A DNA stretch of 30,099 nt from a virus: IMG/VR virus record IMGVR_UViG_3300006929_000068, positions 1-30,099 of that record; one strand, written 5' to 3'. The number at the start of each line of letters is the position of its first letter. Position 1 is the first letter of the stretch. Below are positions 17,285 through 24,166 of the stretch, piece after piece. Under the pieces are notes generated by a model that made no database searches, had not been told where the DNA came from, and saw only the letters and a program-made list of their open reading frames with translations. The translations under genes and the position numbers were made by a program.

Positions 17285-17463
17285 AGATGACAAAGTTTGA
17301 AAGTTTCTGTACTCGTATGTGGCTAGATTATTGCGATGAACAGAATGATTGGCAAACAGTTCCAACAAGATTAGAATTAGAAGAATATAAAAGAACTTAC
17401 CACGATTGGTTGTTCGATAAATTTATAAAACAAAAAGGGGTGGTTGATGGAAGAGATGTTTAA
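17281..17463 (+). CDS. small acidic protein, unknown function
   Basis: The product has 60 residues and starts at an ATGA overlap with the preceding stop. It is rich in aromatic residues (FCTRMWLDYCDEQNDW, YHDWLFDKF), consistent with a small folded helical domain. There is no membrane segment or known motif. The next gene begins inside its last 17 bases. Confidence 0.5.
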   Translation: MKMTKFESFCTRMWLDYCDEQNDWQTVPTRLELEEYKRTYHDWLFDKFIKQKGVVDGRDV

Positions 17464-17665
17464 TATGTTTGAACCACCGGAGGCAGCAGTTCTTAGATCG
17501 AATGCAGAAGCCATATCTCATTTGGCGGATGCTATTATGAATGTAGAAGATAAAGAACTTCAGCAAGGGTTGTTCACCTTGATTAATCGTCACAGTGAAT
17601 TTCTATTAGACTGTAGTGGTACAGTGATGACTGCGAATAAGATGCACTTGAAGGCTGTTAAATAA
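17447..17665 (+). CDS. small helical protein at the end of the left arm
   Basis: I chose ATG 17447, with AAGGGG upstream, over the TTG at 17444. The product has 72 residues and is helical (ISHLADAIMNVEDKELQQG), with a single Cys. It is the last gene on the + strand, and its TAA is one base from the stop of the convergent - strand gene. Function unknown. Confidence 0.5.
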   Translation: MEEMFNMFEPPEAAVLRSNAEAISHLADAIMNVEDKELQQGLFTLINRHSEFLLDCSGTVMTANKMHLKAVK

Positions 17666-17666
17666 T

Positions 17667-17885
17667 TCATTTCCGGGCATTCAAGGCCAGTTCAATCTTA
17701 TCGTGGATCTGATCAAGTTCTGTCTTAGCTTCTAGTAAAGTACTTCTTAATACATTAAAGTCTTTATTATTTAAATACTTTTTTAATTTTTTAATATCTA
17801 CCGATATTCGTTCAGTAATCAAATTACCTTTAGCATCAAATAAAATTTTATAACCTAATATAGTTGCTTCGCTTTTAGGTATCAT
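17667..17885 (-). CDS. small protein at the end of the replication operon
   Basis: The product has 72 residues and starts at an ATGA overlap with the nrdB stop. The first third looks like a small beta-rich segment (ILGYKILFDAKGNLITER), and the rest is a charged helix (EAKTELDQIHDKIELAL). Function unknown. Coupling to nrdB suggests co-expression with nucleotide metabolism. Confidence 0.55.
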   Translation of the reverse strand: MIPKSEATILGYKILFDAKGNLITERISVDIKKLKKYLNNKDFNVLRSTLLEAKTELDQIHDKIELALNARK

Positions 17886-18853
17886 TCTACTTCCCTAAAT
17901 ACAAGTTTACCAGAGTCGCCCCTCAATCCAGCTTTCATATATGAGGTAGCTCTTCCTTCAAAGAAGTTCTGATGTTCAATTCCCATCACCTCATCCAGCC
18001 ATCCTAGAGGGTTATCTCTCTGATCAAAATTAGTTTTTAATCCTAGTTGTAATAGTCTTCGATCTGCAATATATCTATTGTAAGCATACATATCTTCTTT
18101 AGTTAATCCTTGTATGTCTCCCATAGAAAATACTAGATCAAGAAACTTATCTTCTAGTTTCACCATTTCTCTACAGATTTGATAGAGTTCCTTTTTAAAA
18201 TCATCTGTCCAAATCTCTATGTTCTCTTGAATAAATTCTTTGAATAGTCTAGTCATGGCTTCTACATGCAGAGACTCATCTCGTATAGAGTACGTTACAA
18301 TCTGTCCCATACCCTTCATCTTCCCGAATCTAGGAAAGTTTAATAGTATTGCAAAGCTACTAAACAACTGGAGTCCTTCGGTGAATCCCGAATAGACTGC
18401 TAAAGTTTTAGCGATACTCTGCTTGTTGCTTAGTGTGGGCTTGAAGTCTTTAATATAATCGTGCTTATCAAGCATCTCTTCATACTCAGAGAATGCTTTA
18501 TATTCTAATTCAGGCATACCTACTGTATCCAACAGCAAGCTATATGCATGTTGATGTATAGATTCTATGTTTGCAAAGCTGCTCATCATCATACGAGATT
18601 CTGGTTTCTTGAATACCCGCATGTATTTATCGATATACCCGGCTCCTACATCTACATCAGACTGTGTAAATAATCGAAAGATCTGAACTAATAGGTTACG
18701 TTCAGTATCAGATAGATCCTGCCAGTCTTTAATATCTGTGTGTAAAGGAACAGACTCTGGCATCCAGTGCATTTGATTTTGTAATACATAATAATCAAAC
18801 ATCCACGGATGATCGAAAGGCTTATAGTAATCTCTAGTATTTAGTAAACTCAT
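17882..18853 (-). CDS. nrdB: ribonucleotide reductase class Ia small subunit
   Basis: The protein (323 residues) generates the tyrosyl radical that NrdA needs to reduce ribonucleotides to deoxyribonucleotides. The metal ligands of the ferritin-like fold are all present: Asp66 (TQSD), Glu97 and His100 (ESIH), Glu159 (FTEG), Glu193 and His196 (RDESLH). The radical tyrosine is kept at Tyr104 (ESIHQHAY). No ATP-cone is fused. Both ends overlap neighbouring genes by four bases (ATGA). It would supply dNTPs for phage replication in the cytoplasm, together with nrdA two genes upstream. Confidence 0.93.
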   Translation of the reverse strand: MSLLNTRDYYKPFDHPWMFDYYVLQNQMHWMPESVPLHTDIKDWQDLSDTERNLLVQIFRLFTQSDVDVGAGYIDKYMRVFKKPESRMMMSSFANIESIHQHAYSLLLDTVGMPELEYKAFSEYEEMLDKHDYIKDFKPTLSNKQSIAKTLAVYSGFTEGLQLFSSFAILLNFPRFGKMKGMGQIVTYSIRDESLHVEAMTRLFKEFIQENIEIWTDDFKKELYQICREMVKLEDKFLDLVFSMGDIQGLTKEDMYAYNRYIADRRLLQLGLKTNFDQRDNPLGWLDEVMGIEHQNFFEGRATSYMKAGLRGDSGKLVFREVE

Positions 18854-19548
18854 TCATCGTTCTCCACAGGAAAGCAGTTAAAGTTTGCAGCCACAGTTCT
18901 ACGTTCTCCTTCGCCTCTAAAGGGATAAACTGTATGCTGTAGCCAAGAAGGGAAGAAATAGATCTTTCCCACTTTAGGTTTGAATATCGTAGCGTATGTA
19001 GGTTTTAAGATCTCCTTATCTCTTGTCGAGTTTCTACCATAAATAAATTCTAAGAACCCATCTGAACATCCCGAAGCATTAAAATAACTGAGCTTTCCTT
19101 CGATTGATGGATCAGGTAATTTAGAAATCTGTTCTGGAACTTTTGTCCATGTGGTACAGGAAACTCCCATAGCTGTCTTAGTCCCATGATCGTGTATTGG
19201 ATTGTAGTCACCCGCATAGCTATGTACTGACCACAGGTGATCTATCTCTACTTGTCTATTGCCAGCCATTGTTTGCCCTGTAAAACCTAAAAAGTCTGAG
19301 ACATATTTAGCTGCAATACTGCAAAGAGCTACGTTAACTTCATCCAACTCCTCACATGTATGATCCATGCTCAGTTGTTCGCCACCGTGTATTTGACCAA
19401 CTAATGTATCGGCAGCAGTTTTACGATCTTTCTTTTTGAGTAAGTTATCTAAATGCTTATTTAGAGTATTGACCATAGCTTTAGGAAATTCTACTTCCAT
19501 TAAAAGCACAGCAGGTAAGGGCAACATTTTATAGGATATATCTTCCAT
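18850..19548 (-). CDS. 2OG-Fe(II) oxygenase family protein
   Basis: I chose the ATG four bases after the previous stop (232 residues); a TTG eight codons upstream is possible. The double-stranded beta-helix signature is clear: NPIHDHG gives iron ligands His119 and His121 (HxH type), and PSWLQHTVYPF gives the distal His205, with Arg216/217 as 2-oxoglutarate contacts. The order NPIHDHG, GVSCTTW, KIYFFPSWLQH matches the putative 2OG-Fe(II) oxygenase family (PF13759/TIGR02466-like) common in marine phages. The substrate is unknown. It sits between nrdA and nrdB and overlaps nrdB by four bases. Confidence 0.8.
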   Translation of the reverse strand: MEDISYKMLPLPAVLLMEVEFPKAMVNTLNKHLDNLLKKKDRKTAADTLVGQIHGGEQLSMDHTCEELDEVNVALCSIAAKYVSDFLGFTGQTMAGNRQVEIDHLWSVHSYAGDYNPIHDHGTKTAMGVSCTTWTKVPEQISKLPDPSIEGKLSYFNASGCSDGFLEFIYGRNSTRDKEILKPTYATIFKPKVGKIYFFPSWLQHTVYPFRGEGERRTVAANFNCFPVENDE

Positions 19549-19552
19549 CTTA

Positions 19553-19774
19553 CTAAGGATTTTCCCTGACAATAAAATTATTTTTTAAGCACTCTAGCTT
19601 GTCTTCGACTTCAGCTAATTGACCTATTAAACCATTGATAGATTCCATAAGATGAGGATGCTCCGCAACACCCACACTATTTGTCAGATAGTTATCTATA
19701 TCTATTTTCATTTCTTCAATCTCTGCTTCATACTTTAACTTCAGGGCATGTATTTTCATATTGCGAGTAGACAT
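19553..19774 (-). CDS. small conserved phage protein, unknown function
   Basis: The product has 73 residues, with AAGGAGAA before the ATG. It has two helical segments (LKLKYEAEIEEMKIDIDNYL and a later GQLAEVEDKLECLK) joined by a turn with GVAEHPH. From memory, similar small helical-hairpin proteins with a GVGEHP-like turn lie near reductase and replication genes in several marine phages. No function is known to me. It follows nrdA by 15 bases. Confidence 0.65.
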   Translation of the reverse strand: MSTRNMKIHALKLKYEAEIEEMKIDIDNYLTNSVGVAEHPHLMESINGLIGQLAEVEDKLECLKNNFIVRENP

Positions 19775-19789
19775 TTGTTCTCCTTTTAA

Positions 19790-21685
19790 TTAGCCTTCAC
19801 AGGCTAGACATTCTAATTCCTCTAATTTTATTCTAGGTACTTTGACGGTAATGTTCTCAGTTGTCCGTGCAGCTTCTGTTCTAAAATAATAAAGAGATTT
19901 TAGTTTGTTTGCACCGTACCAATGGACATCATTAACATACTGCATATAATCATCGTGTGTTTCCTGATCTTCAGTAGCCTTGGGAAGTGTAAAGAATAAG
20001 TTGACGCTCTGACTCTGACAAATAAACTCCTGTCTTTTGAGTGCGTGTTCAACTACCCAAATCTGATTGATCTCAGTTGCTGTTTTAAATACATTCTTCT
20101 CGTGATCAGAAAGAACATCTAAGTGCTGCACTGATCCATTATGTTCTAATATGTCAGCCCATAAATCTTTTATCTTCTCAGGTGATAACTTTTTCTTTCT
20201 AAAAAGATCTTCAAGAAATCTGTTTTTAACCTGATAATTTCCTGTGAGGGTTTTATGTGTAAAGATGTTAGCACGAAAAGGTTCAATAGAAGGAGAAGTC
20301 CCGCCACAAATAATACTGCTACTAGCATTAGGAGCAACAGCGAGTAAATGAGAATGACGATACCCCGTCCCGTACACATCAGGAGCTTCCCCACGCTCAT
20401 CAGCCAATCGTTGAGAAACTTTACGCGACTCAGATTTGATATGCTTAAAACATTTGTGATTAAAACTCGTAGCATAGATGCTTTCGAAATCAATGTCGTT
20501 ACGTTGGAGATAGGCGTGAAACCCCATTGCACCCAAGCCAATCGACCTTTCTCGATAAGCTGAGTATGCAGCCTTTGTAAACCCTTCCTGTCCTTCCCTA
20601 ATATAGTTTTTAAACCTTTTAAAATTTGCACTGTACTCTCCAAGTTGAGTAGTATCTATAGCATTCTCGATAAAATGTTGTAGTATATTATCGAGCATAG
20701 TTACCAAATCACTAATGAACAGCGGATCTTTTGACCACTCATCGAAGTGTTCTAGATTAACACTAGATAAACAACAAACCGCAGTTCGTTCTTCGTTTGT
20801 AGGTAACGTGATTTCAGAACAAAGATTGCTTTGTCTTATTTTTAAACCTAAATCTTTCTGCTGCTTGGGTAAGTACTCATTACATAAATCGATGTTGACC
20901 ATGTAAGGCTCACCAGTTTCTGCTCTTGCATATATAATCTGCCACCAAAGATCTCTGGCATTAATTATTTTCACAGCTTCATTAGTTTTAGGATCAACCA
21001 ATCGCCAATCTAAATTATCTTTTACAGCATTTAGAAACTCATTGGTTATTGTAATCCCATTGTGAAGATTCAAACATTTCCTATTTATATCCCCACCAGA
21101 CTCTTTACGCATGTTGATAAATTCTTCAATCTCCGGGTGACTAATATCCATGTAAGCAGCGTAGCTTCCACGCCTAGTTGTACCCTGATTGAAGGCAAGC
21201 ATCTGAGAATCCACTACATGCATGAAAGGAATGCTACCAGTAGAGCGACTACCGTGAGTAGTAGGAATGCCATTACTCCTAACGTCTCCCCAATATCCAC
21301 CAATACCTCCACCTGAACTTGCCAACCATATGTTCTCGTCATAGTGATCAGATAACCCGCCACGGCTGTCAGGTACATAATTGAGGAAGCAGCTAATAGG
21401 AAGACCACGGCTGGTTCCCCCGTTAGAAAGTATAGGAGTGCTATACATGAACCAACAGTCGGAACTGTAGTTATAAAGCCTTTGAGCCAGTTCATAATCT
21501 GTTACTCCTTTGAACGTCGCTCCAAAAACAGACGCTCTCGCAAATGCTTCTTGGGCATGTGTTTCTCCTTCCCAAAAATAACGATCCTTTAAACTGTTCA
21601 AACTAAAATCGTTTAAGTTGTTATCTTTATTGTAATTTATTTTTATACCTAAGTATTCTTTGGGTCCAATTTTATCCTCTACCAT
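19790..21685 (-). CDS. nrdA: ribonucleotide reductase class I large subunit, no ATP-cone
   Basis: The product has 631 residues. It reduces ribonucleoside diphosphates with NrdB. The key residues are Cys99 (LPISC) and Cys304 (AVCCLSSVNL) as the redox pair, Asn287-Cys289-Glu291 (SNLCSE) at the active site, Tyr599-Tyr600 (LYYFRT) in the radical path, and Cys626/Cys629 (CLAC) at the C-terminus for reduction by thioredoxin or glutaredoxin. APNASSSI is also typical. The protein begins close to the catalytic core, so the N-terminal ATP-cone of E. coli NrdA (761 residues) is absent. The start is ATG three bases after a double stop of the DUF3310 gene. Confidence 0.93.
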   Translation of the reverse strand: MVEDKIGPKEYLGIKINYNKDNNLNDFSLNSLKDRYFWEGETHAQEAFARASVFGATFKGVTDYELAQRLYNYSSDCWFMYSTPILSNGGTSRGLPISCFLNYVPDSRGGLSDHYDENIWLASSGGGIGGYWGDVRSNGIPTTHGSRSTGSIPFMHVVDSQMLAFNQGTTRRGSYAAYMDISHPEIEEFINMRKESGGDINRKCLNLHNGITITNEFLNAVKDNLDWRLVDPKTNEAVKIINARDLWWQIIYARAETGEPYMVNIDLCNEYLPKQQKDLGLKIRQSNLCSEITLPTNEERTAVCCLSSVNLEHFDEWSKDPLFISDLVTMLDNILQHFIENAIDTTQLGEYSANFKRFKNYIREGQEGFTKAAYSAYRERSIGLGAMGFHAYLQRNDIDFESIYATSFNHKCFKHIKSESRKVSQRLADERGEAPDVYGTGYRHSHLLAVAPNASSSIICGGTSPSIEPFRANIFTHKTLTGNYQVKNRFLEDLFRKKKLSPEKIKDLWADILEHNGSVQHLDVLSDHEKNVFKTATEINQIWVVEHALKRQEFICQSQSVNLFFTLPKATEDQETHDDYMQYVNDVHWYGANKLKSLYYFRTEAARTTENITVKVPRIKLEELECLACEG

Positions 21686-21688
21686 TTA

Positions 21689-22078
21689 TTATTTTTCCGA
21701 TTTATTATTTAAATAAAATGCAATCATAGCGTAGTGTATAATTTTAAGTAGATCCTTATTATTCTTACCGTCCTTCTTACCATATCGCATAGCATACTTC
21801 ATAACATTACCCATACAAAAACCTTCGCCGTGTCCTGCGTCAATTATCATATCGGTTGCTTGGTATTTCCCAGCAGCATAATGTTCTTTGTAAGTGGCAT
21901 CTATATAAGGTTTTATTATTTCATCTAATATAGTGTCTTCAGAATATTTATAATCTGTGGGAGTGCTCTTAATTCTAAGATTACTTTTTTGACTTTTAAC
22001 TCTGGGATTACTTTTTTGAATAGCTTTATGTACAGCATCCCATTCTTCATCAGTAGCACTATCAATACTAATACTCAT
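21689..22078 (-). CDS. DUF3310 family protein (T7 gp1.7-type domain)
   Basis: I chose the ATG (MSISID, 129 residues), because GGAGGTGA lies just upstream; a TTG four codons earlier has no such site. The C-terminal half has the pattern of DUF3310 (PF11753): YQATDMIIDAGHGEGF, CMGNVMKYAMRYGKKDG, then KDLLKIIHYAMIAFYL. This domain is found in the C-terminal part of T7 gp1.7, a nucleotide kinase, and alone in many phages. The first 65 residues are polar, Lys/Ser-rich and probably flexible. Its place directly before nrdA fits nucleotide metabolism, but kinase activity here is only inferred. Confidence 0.8.
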   Translation of the reverse strand: MSISIDSATDEEWDAVHKAIQKSNPRVKSQKSNLRIKSTPTDYKYSEDTILDEIIKPYIDATYKEHYAAGKYQATDMIIDAGHGEGFCMGNVMKYAMRYGKKDGKNNKDLLKIIHYAMIAFYLNNKSEK

Positions 22079-22080
22079 CC

Positions 22081-22088
22081 TCACCTCC
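22081..22088 (-). promoter_or_regulatory. ribosome binding site deciding the DUF3310 gene start
   Basis: GGAGGTGA on the - strand overlaps the stop of the endonuclease I gene and lies two bases before the ATG at 22078. It supports MSISID as the N-terminus rather than the upstream TTG. Confidence 0.55.
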
Positions 22089-22506
22089 AAGATTCAGGTA
22101 AAGTTTCTTCCGTGTACCATGTAAATTTATTCTTATTTGCCCATTCAGCATGTGATCTTTTAGTACCATCCTTTCTCCTTTTAGCTCCCGGCATAGGAGC
22201 TTCTGGTTTTTGAAATAGAAATACTAGTTCTGTATTTATAGGAAGAGATTTCCTTAACCATATATATTTGCTATATTCAGCATGGTCCCAAAACCTACCT
22301 TTAGCTTCCAACAAAATTGTTTTTAAACCTATTTGCTTTACAAAATCTATTTCGTAGGTTTTCTCCATAATATATTTAATGACATCCCCACGAAGATTCC
22401 AATTCTTCAGTGTGTTTTGGTGTAAAGAAAACTCCCACATACTGTCATAACCTTTCGGTATGTATCTCTTCTTGGGTCTAGGCTTCCTTGGTTTTCTTTT
22501 AGGCAT
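22081..22506 (-). CDS. T7 endonuclease I-like Holliday junction resolvase
   Basis: The product has 141 residues (T7 gp3 has 149). It cuts branched DNA such as Holliday junctions and, in T7, helps break down host DNA. The catalytic PD-(D/E)XK residues are in place: Glu25 (DSMWE), Asp54 (YEIDF), Glu67 and Lys69 (LEAKG). The family-specific segments FWDHAEYSKY and PMPGAKRRKDGTKRSHAEW are clear. The first 18 residues are very basic, which suits DNA binding. It overlaps the exonuclease gene by eight bases. Confidence 0.92.
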   Translation of the reverse strand: MPKRKPRKPRPKKRYIPKGYDSMWEFSLHQNTLKNWNLRGDVIKYIMEKTYEIDFVKQIGLKTILLEAKGRFWDHAEYSKYIWLRKSLPINTELVFLFQKPEAPMPGAKRRKDGTKRSHAEWANKNKFTWYTEETLPESWR

Positions 22507-23362
22507 CTAGTAATTCTTCGACCTTAGGTTCTCTTACAACTTTAGTTAAGTAAGTGATACCTTTAGAATATTTAAATGCCCTGAGTCCTTGACCATCATT
22601 TGAATCTTTATGGCATTCAAACTTATGAGCACAGTATCTACATTCTCTAGGAAGTCTGTAGTTACCTGAGGTTCCTTCAGGAACAGGATCATAGCAGAAT
22701 TCCGGTGGGGTATCCGACTTAATAACTTTTTGTAAATCTTCTATTTTAAAGGGTATATTAGGTTTGTCAAGTTCATCTGGTTGAAATAAGGCTAATTCTC
22801 CTGTTTCTTTATTAATAGCAAGGAAGCCGCCATCAGTTGTTTCTTCTGAATGTTCATATCCTGCCAGTTGTGCCATGTATCCGAATGGATCATCATCTGG
22901 TAGGCTACCATCTCTAAACTTTTTAAAAGCAAACCCGGAAGCAGACTTAATATCTACTACCTCCCCGTCTATTTTACAATCCATGTGTCCCAAGATACCG
23001 CTTATCTTAACTTCCTTTTGCTCATCAGTTACTTTATGTCCTGATAATTCTGTCAGGAATAAAACAACTCTCTCTAGAATATGACCATATAGAAATTTAA
23101 TAAGTACCGGAGAGGGTATTCCTTGAGTCTCCCTTTTAGAATTCATGTCATACCATAGTTGTCTTTTAGGTTTACCTATATTTGACATCCGTAAAGCAGG
23201 TTCTCTTTTTGATCTAGGTGTAAGCCAATCTTTAAGAGCTTGCTTCATAAATTCAGCAAACTTATCTAGATCTTTATCACACACATCTATAGTTTCTCCT
23301 TGACCTAGAACAGCTATGCGATCATAAATATCTTCTACAACTGTATCTAATTTCTTTGTCAT
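22499..23362 (-). CDS. Cas4/RecB-type PD-(D/E)XK exonuclease
   Basis: The product has 287 residues. The nuclease residues are visible: His94/Glu97 (GHILE), Asp128 (GHMDC), Asp137-x-Lys139 (VVDIKS) and Gln165-x3-Tyr169 (QLAGY). The C-terminal part has Cys223, Cys241, Cys244 and Cys250 (CRYCAHKFEC), the arrangement of the Cas4/AddB iron-sulfur or zinc cluster. The N-terminal cluster Cys expected before LWYD is replaced (GKPKRQLWYD). The likely role is 5'-3' or single-strand exonuclease work in recombination or host DNA breakdown. It overlaps both neighbours by four to eight bases. Confidence 0.85.
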   Translation of the reverse strand: MTKKLDTVVEDIYDRIAVLGQGETIDVCDKDLDKFAEFMKQALKDWLTPRSKREPALRMSNIGKPKRQLWYDMNSKRETQGIPSPVLIKFLYGHILERVVLFLTELSGHKVTDEQKEVKISGILGHMDCKIDGEVVDIKSASGFAFKKFRDGSLPDDDPFGYMAQLAGYEHSEETTDGGFLAINKETGELALFQPDELDKPNIPFKIEDLQKVIKSDTPPEFCYDPVPEGTSGNYRLPRECRYCAHKFECHKDSNDGQGLRAFKYSKGITYLTKVVREPKVEELLDA

Positions 23363-23661
23363 ATTTTATGCTCCACAAAATTTAAACTTCTGGTATCAGG
23401 ATTAAAGCCAAGAAACTTTACACCTAATTTTTCCTGTACTTTTGTCCTAGTTTTTTTAAGATTAGGAGATCTCTCTTTATTATTGACATGCAAAGTTTTA
23501 ACATCAATAAGAGTAATGTTTCCTTTTTTATCCATAGCTATCATGTCTACTGGCCCGGTACATCCTGAGTTTTGAAAGACTTCATACCCATGATCCCACA
23601 ACCAAGTCACAGCATAGTACTCAGCAAAGTCTCCTTTTCTACTTTGATTATGGTTATTCAT
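23359..23661 (-). CDS. small PD-(D/E)XK endonuclease, resolvase-like
   Basis: The product has 100 residues. The fold signature is compact: KGDFAEYYAVTWL with Glu14, GCTGPVDMIA with Asp39, and LIDVKT with Asp53-x-Lys55. This matches small Hjc/YraN-like or PF11645-type nucleases. The basic end of the domain (NLKKTRTKVQEKL) may bind DNA. It starts eight bases inside the previous gene and ends with an ATGA overlap on the next. The substrate is not predictable; branched DNA is one option. Confidence 0.75.
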   Translation of the reverse strand: MNNHNQSRKGDFAEYYAVTWLWDHGYEVFQNSGCTGPVDMIAMDKKGNITLIDVKTLHVNNKERSPNLKKTRTKVQEKLGVKFLGFNPDTRSLNFVEHKI

Positions 23662-24166
23662 ATAATTCCTTTAAAACTTGCAAATTATTTAATTCATTAA
23701 TAGGAAGATTGTAACAGTCTGTTCTAACCTTCCAATTATTAGAAGGATCTACCTCTCCTTTTTTCAAGAAGGTTGCTCTCTTAAGATAATCTTTCTTATC
23801 CATATAACCTAAGAGCCATCCTTCTGAGTAATCATACTTACTCCACTTCTTAGGAAGTATCCTTGTAAATACATATACATCACAGTCTTGTTTAGTATTG
23901 AGAGCAGCCACTGAACATTCATAGTGATCTCTAGGTGGAGTAGTTACCTTCTTACTCTTCACATCTATTTTAAATTTATTAAATATAATATCGTAGTCAT
24001 AGGTATTAGATAGTTCTGTTCCTAGATAGTTCGCTGTAATAATTTCTCCAAGGAATCCTGTGATATTTCCTTTACCTTTCATAATAGAATTATTGAGCTT
24101 ACCCATTTCAGTAGATAACTTCTTAGCACGATCCACATCTTCCTTTGTAATTCTAATGTGTTTCAC
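23654..24166 (-). CDS. PD-(D/E)XK fold protein, putative nuclease
   Basis: I chose GTG 24166 (170 residues), because GGGAG lies eight bases upstream; a GTG three codons earlier would have none. Residues 38-70 read FLGEIITANYLG, DYDIIFNKFKIDVKSKK, which gives Glu41, Asp59 and Asp68-x-Lys70, the core of a restriction-endonuclease fold. The C-terminal part (YVFTRILPKKW, EGWLLGYM) looks like the continuing beta sheet. It overlaps the polymerase gene by 14 bases. Nuclease activity is inferred from these residues only. Confidence 0.65.
   Translation of the reverse strand: MKHIRITKEDVDRAKKLSTEMGKLNNSIMKGKGNITGFLGEIITANYLGTELSNTYDYDIIFNKFKIDVKSKKVTTPPRDHYECSVAALNTKQDCDVYVFTRILPKKWSKYDYSEGWLLGYMDKKDYLKRATFLKKGEVDPSNNWKVRTDCYNLPINELNNLQVLKELYE

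Noticed and set aside
16782-17665. Frameshifted remains of one larger gene
   Set aside because: Each small frame has its own start, several use ATGA or short overlaps, and their products differ in composition, so separate small genes fit better.
20170-20643. 157-codon alternative frame within nrdA on the same strand
   Set aside because: It falls inside the catalytic core of nrdA, which is intact in the main frame; the alternative product is Leu/Val-rich without a pattern or ribosome site.
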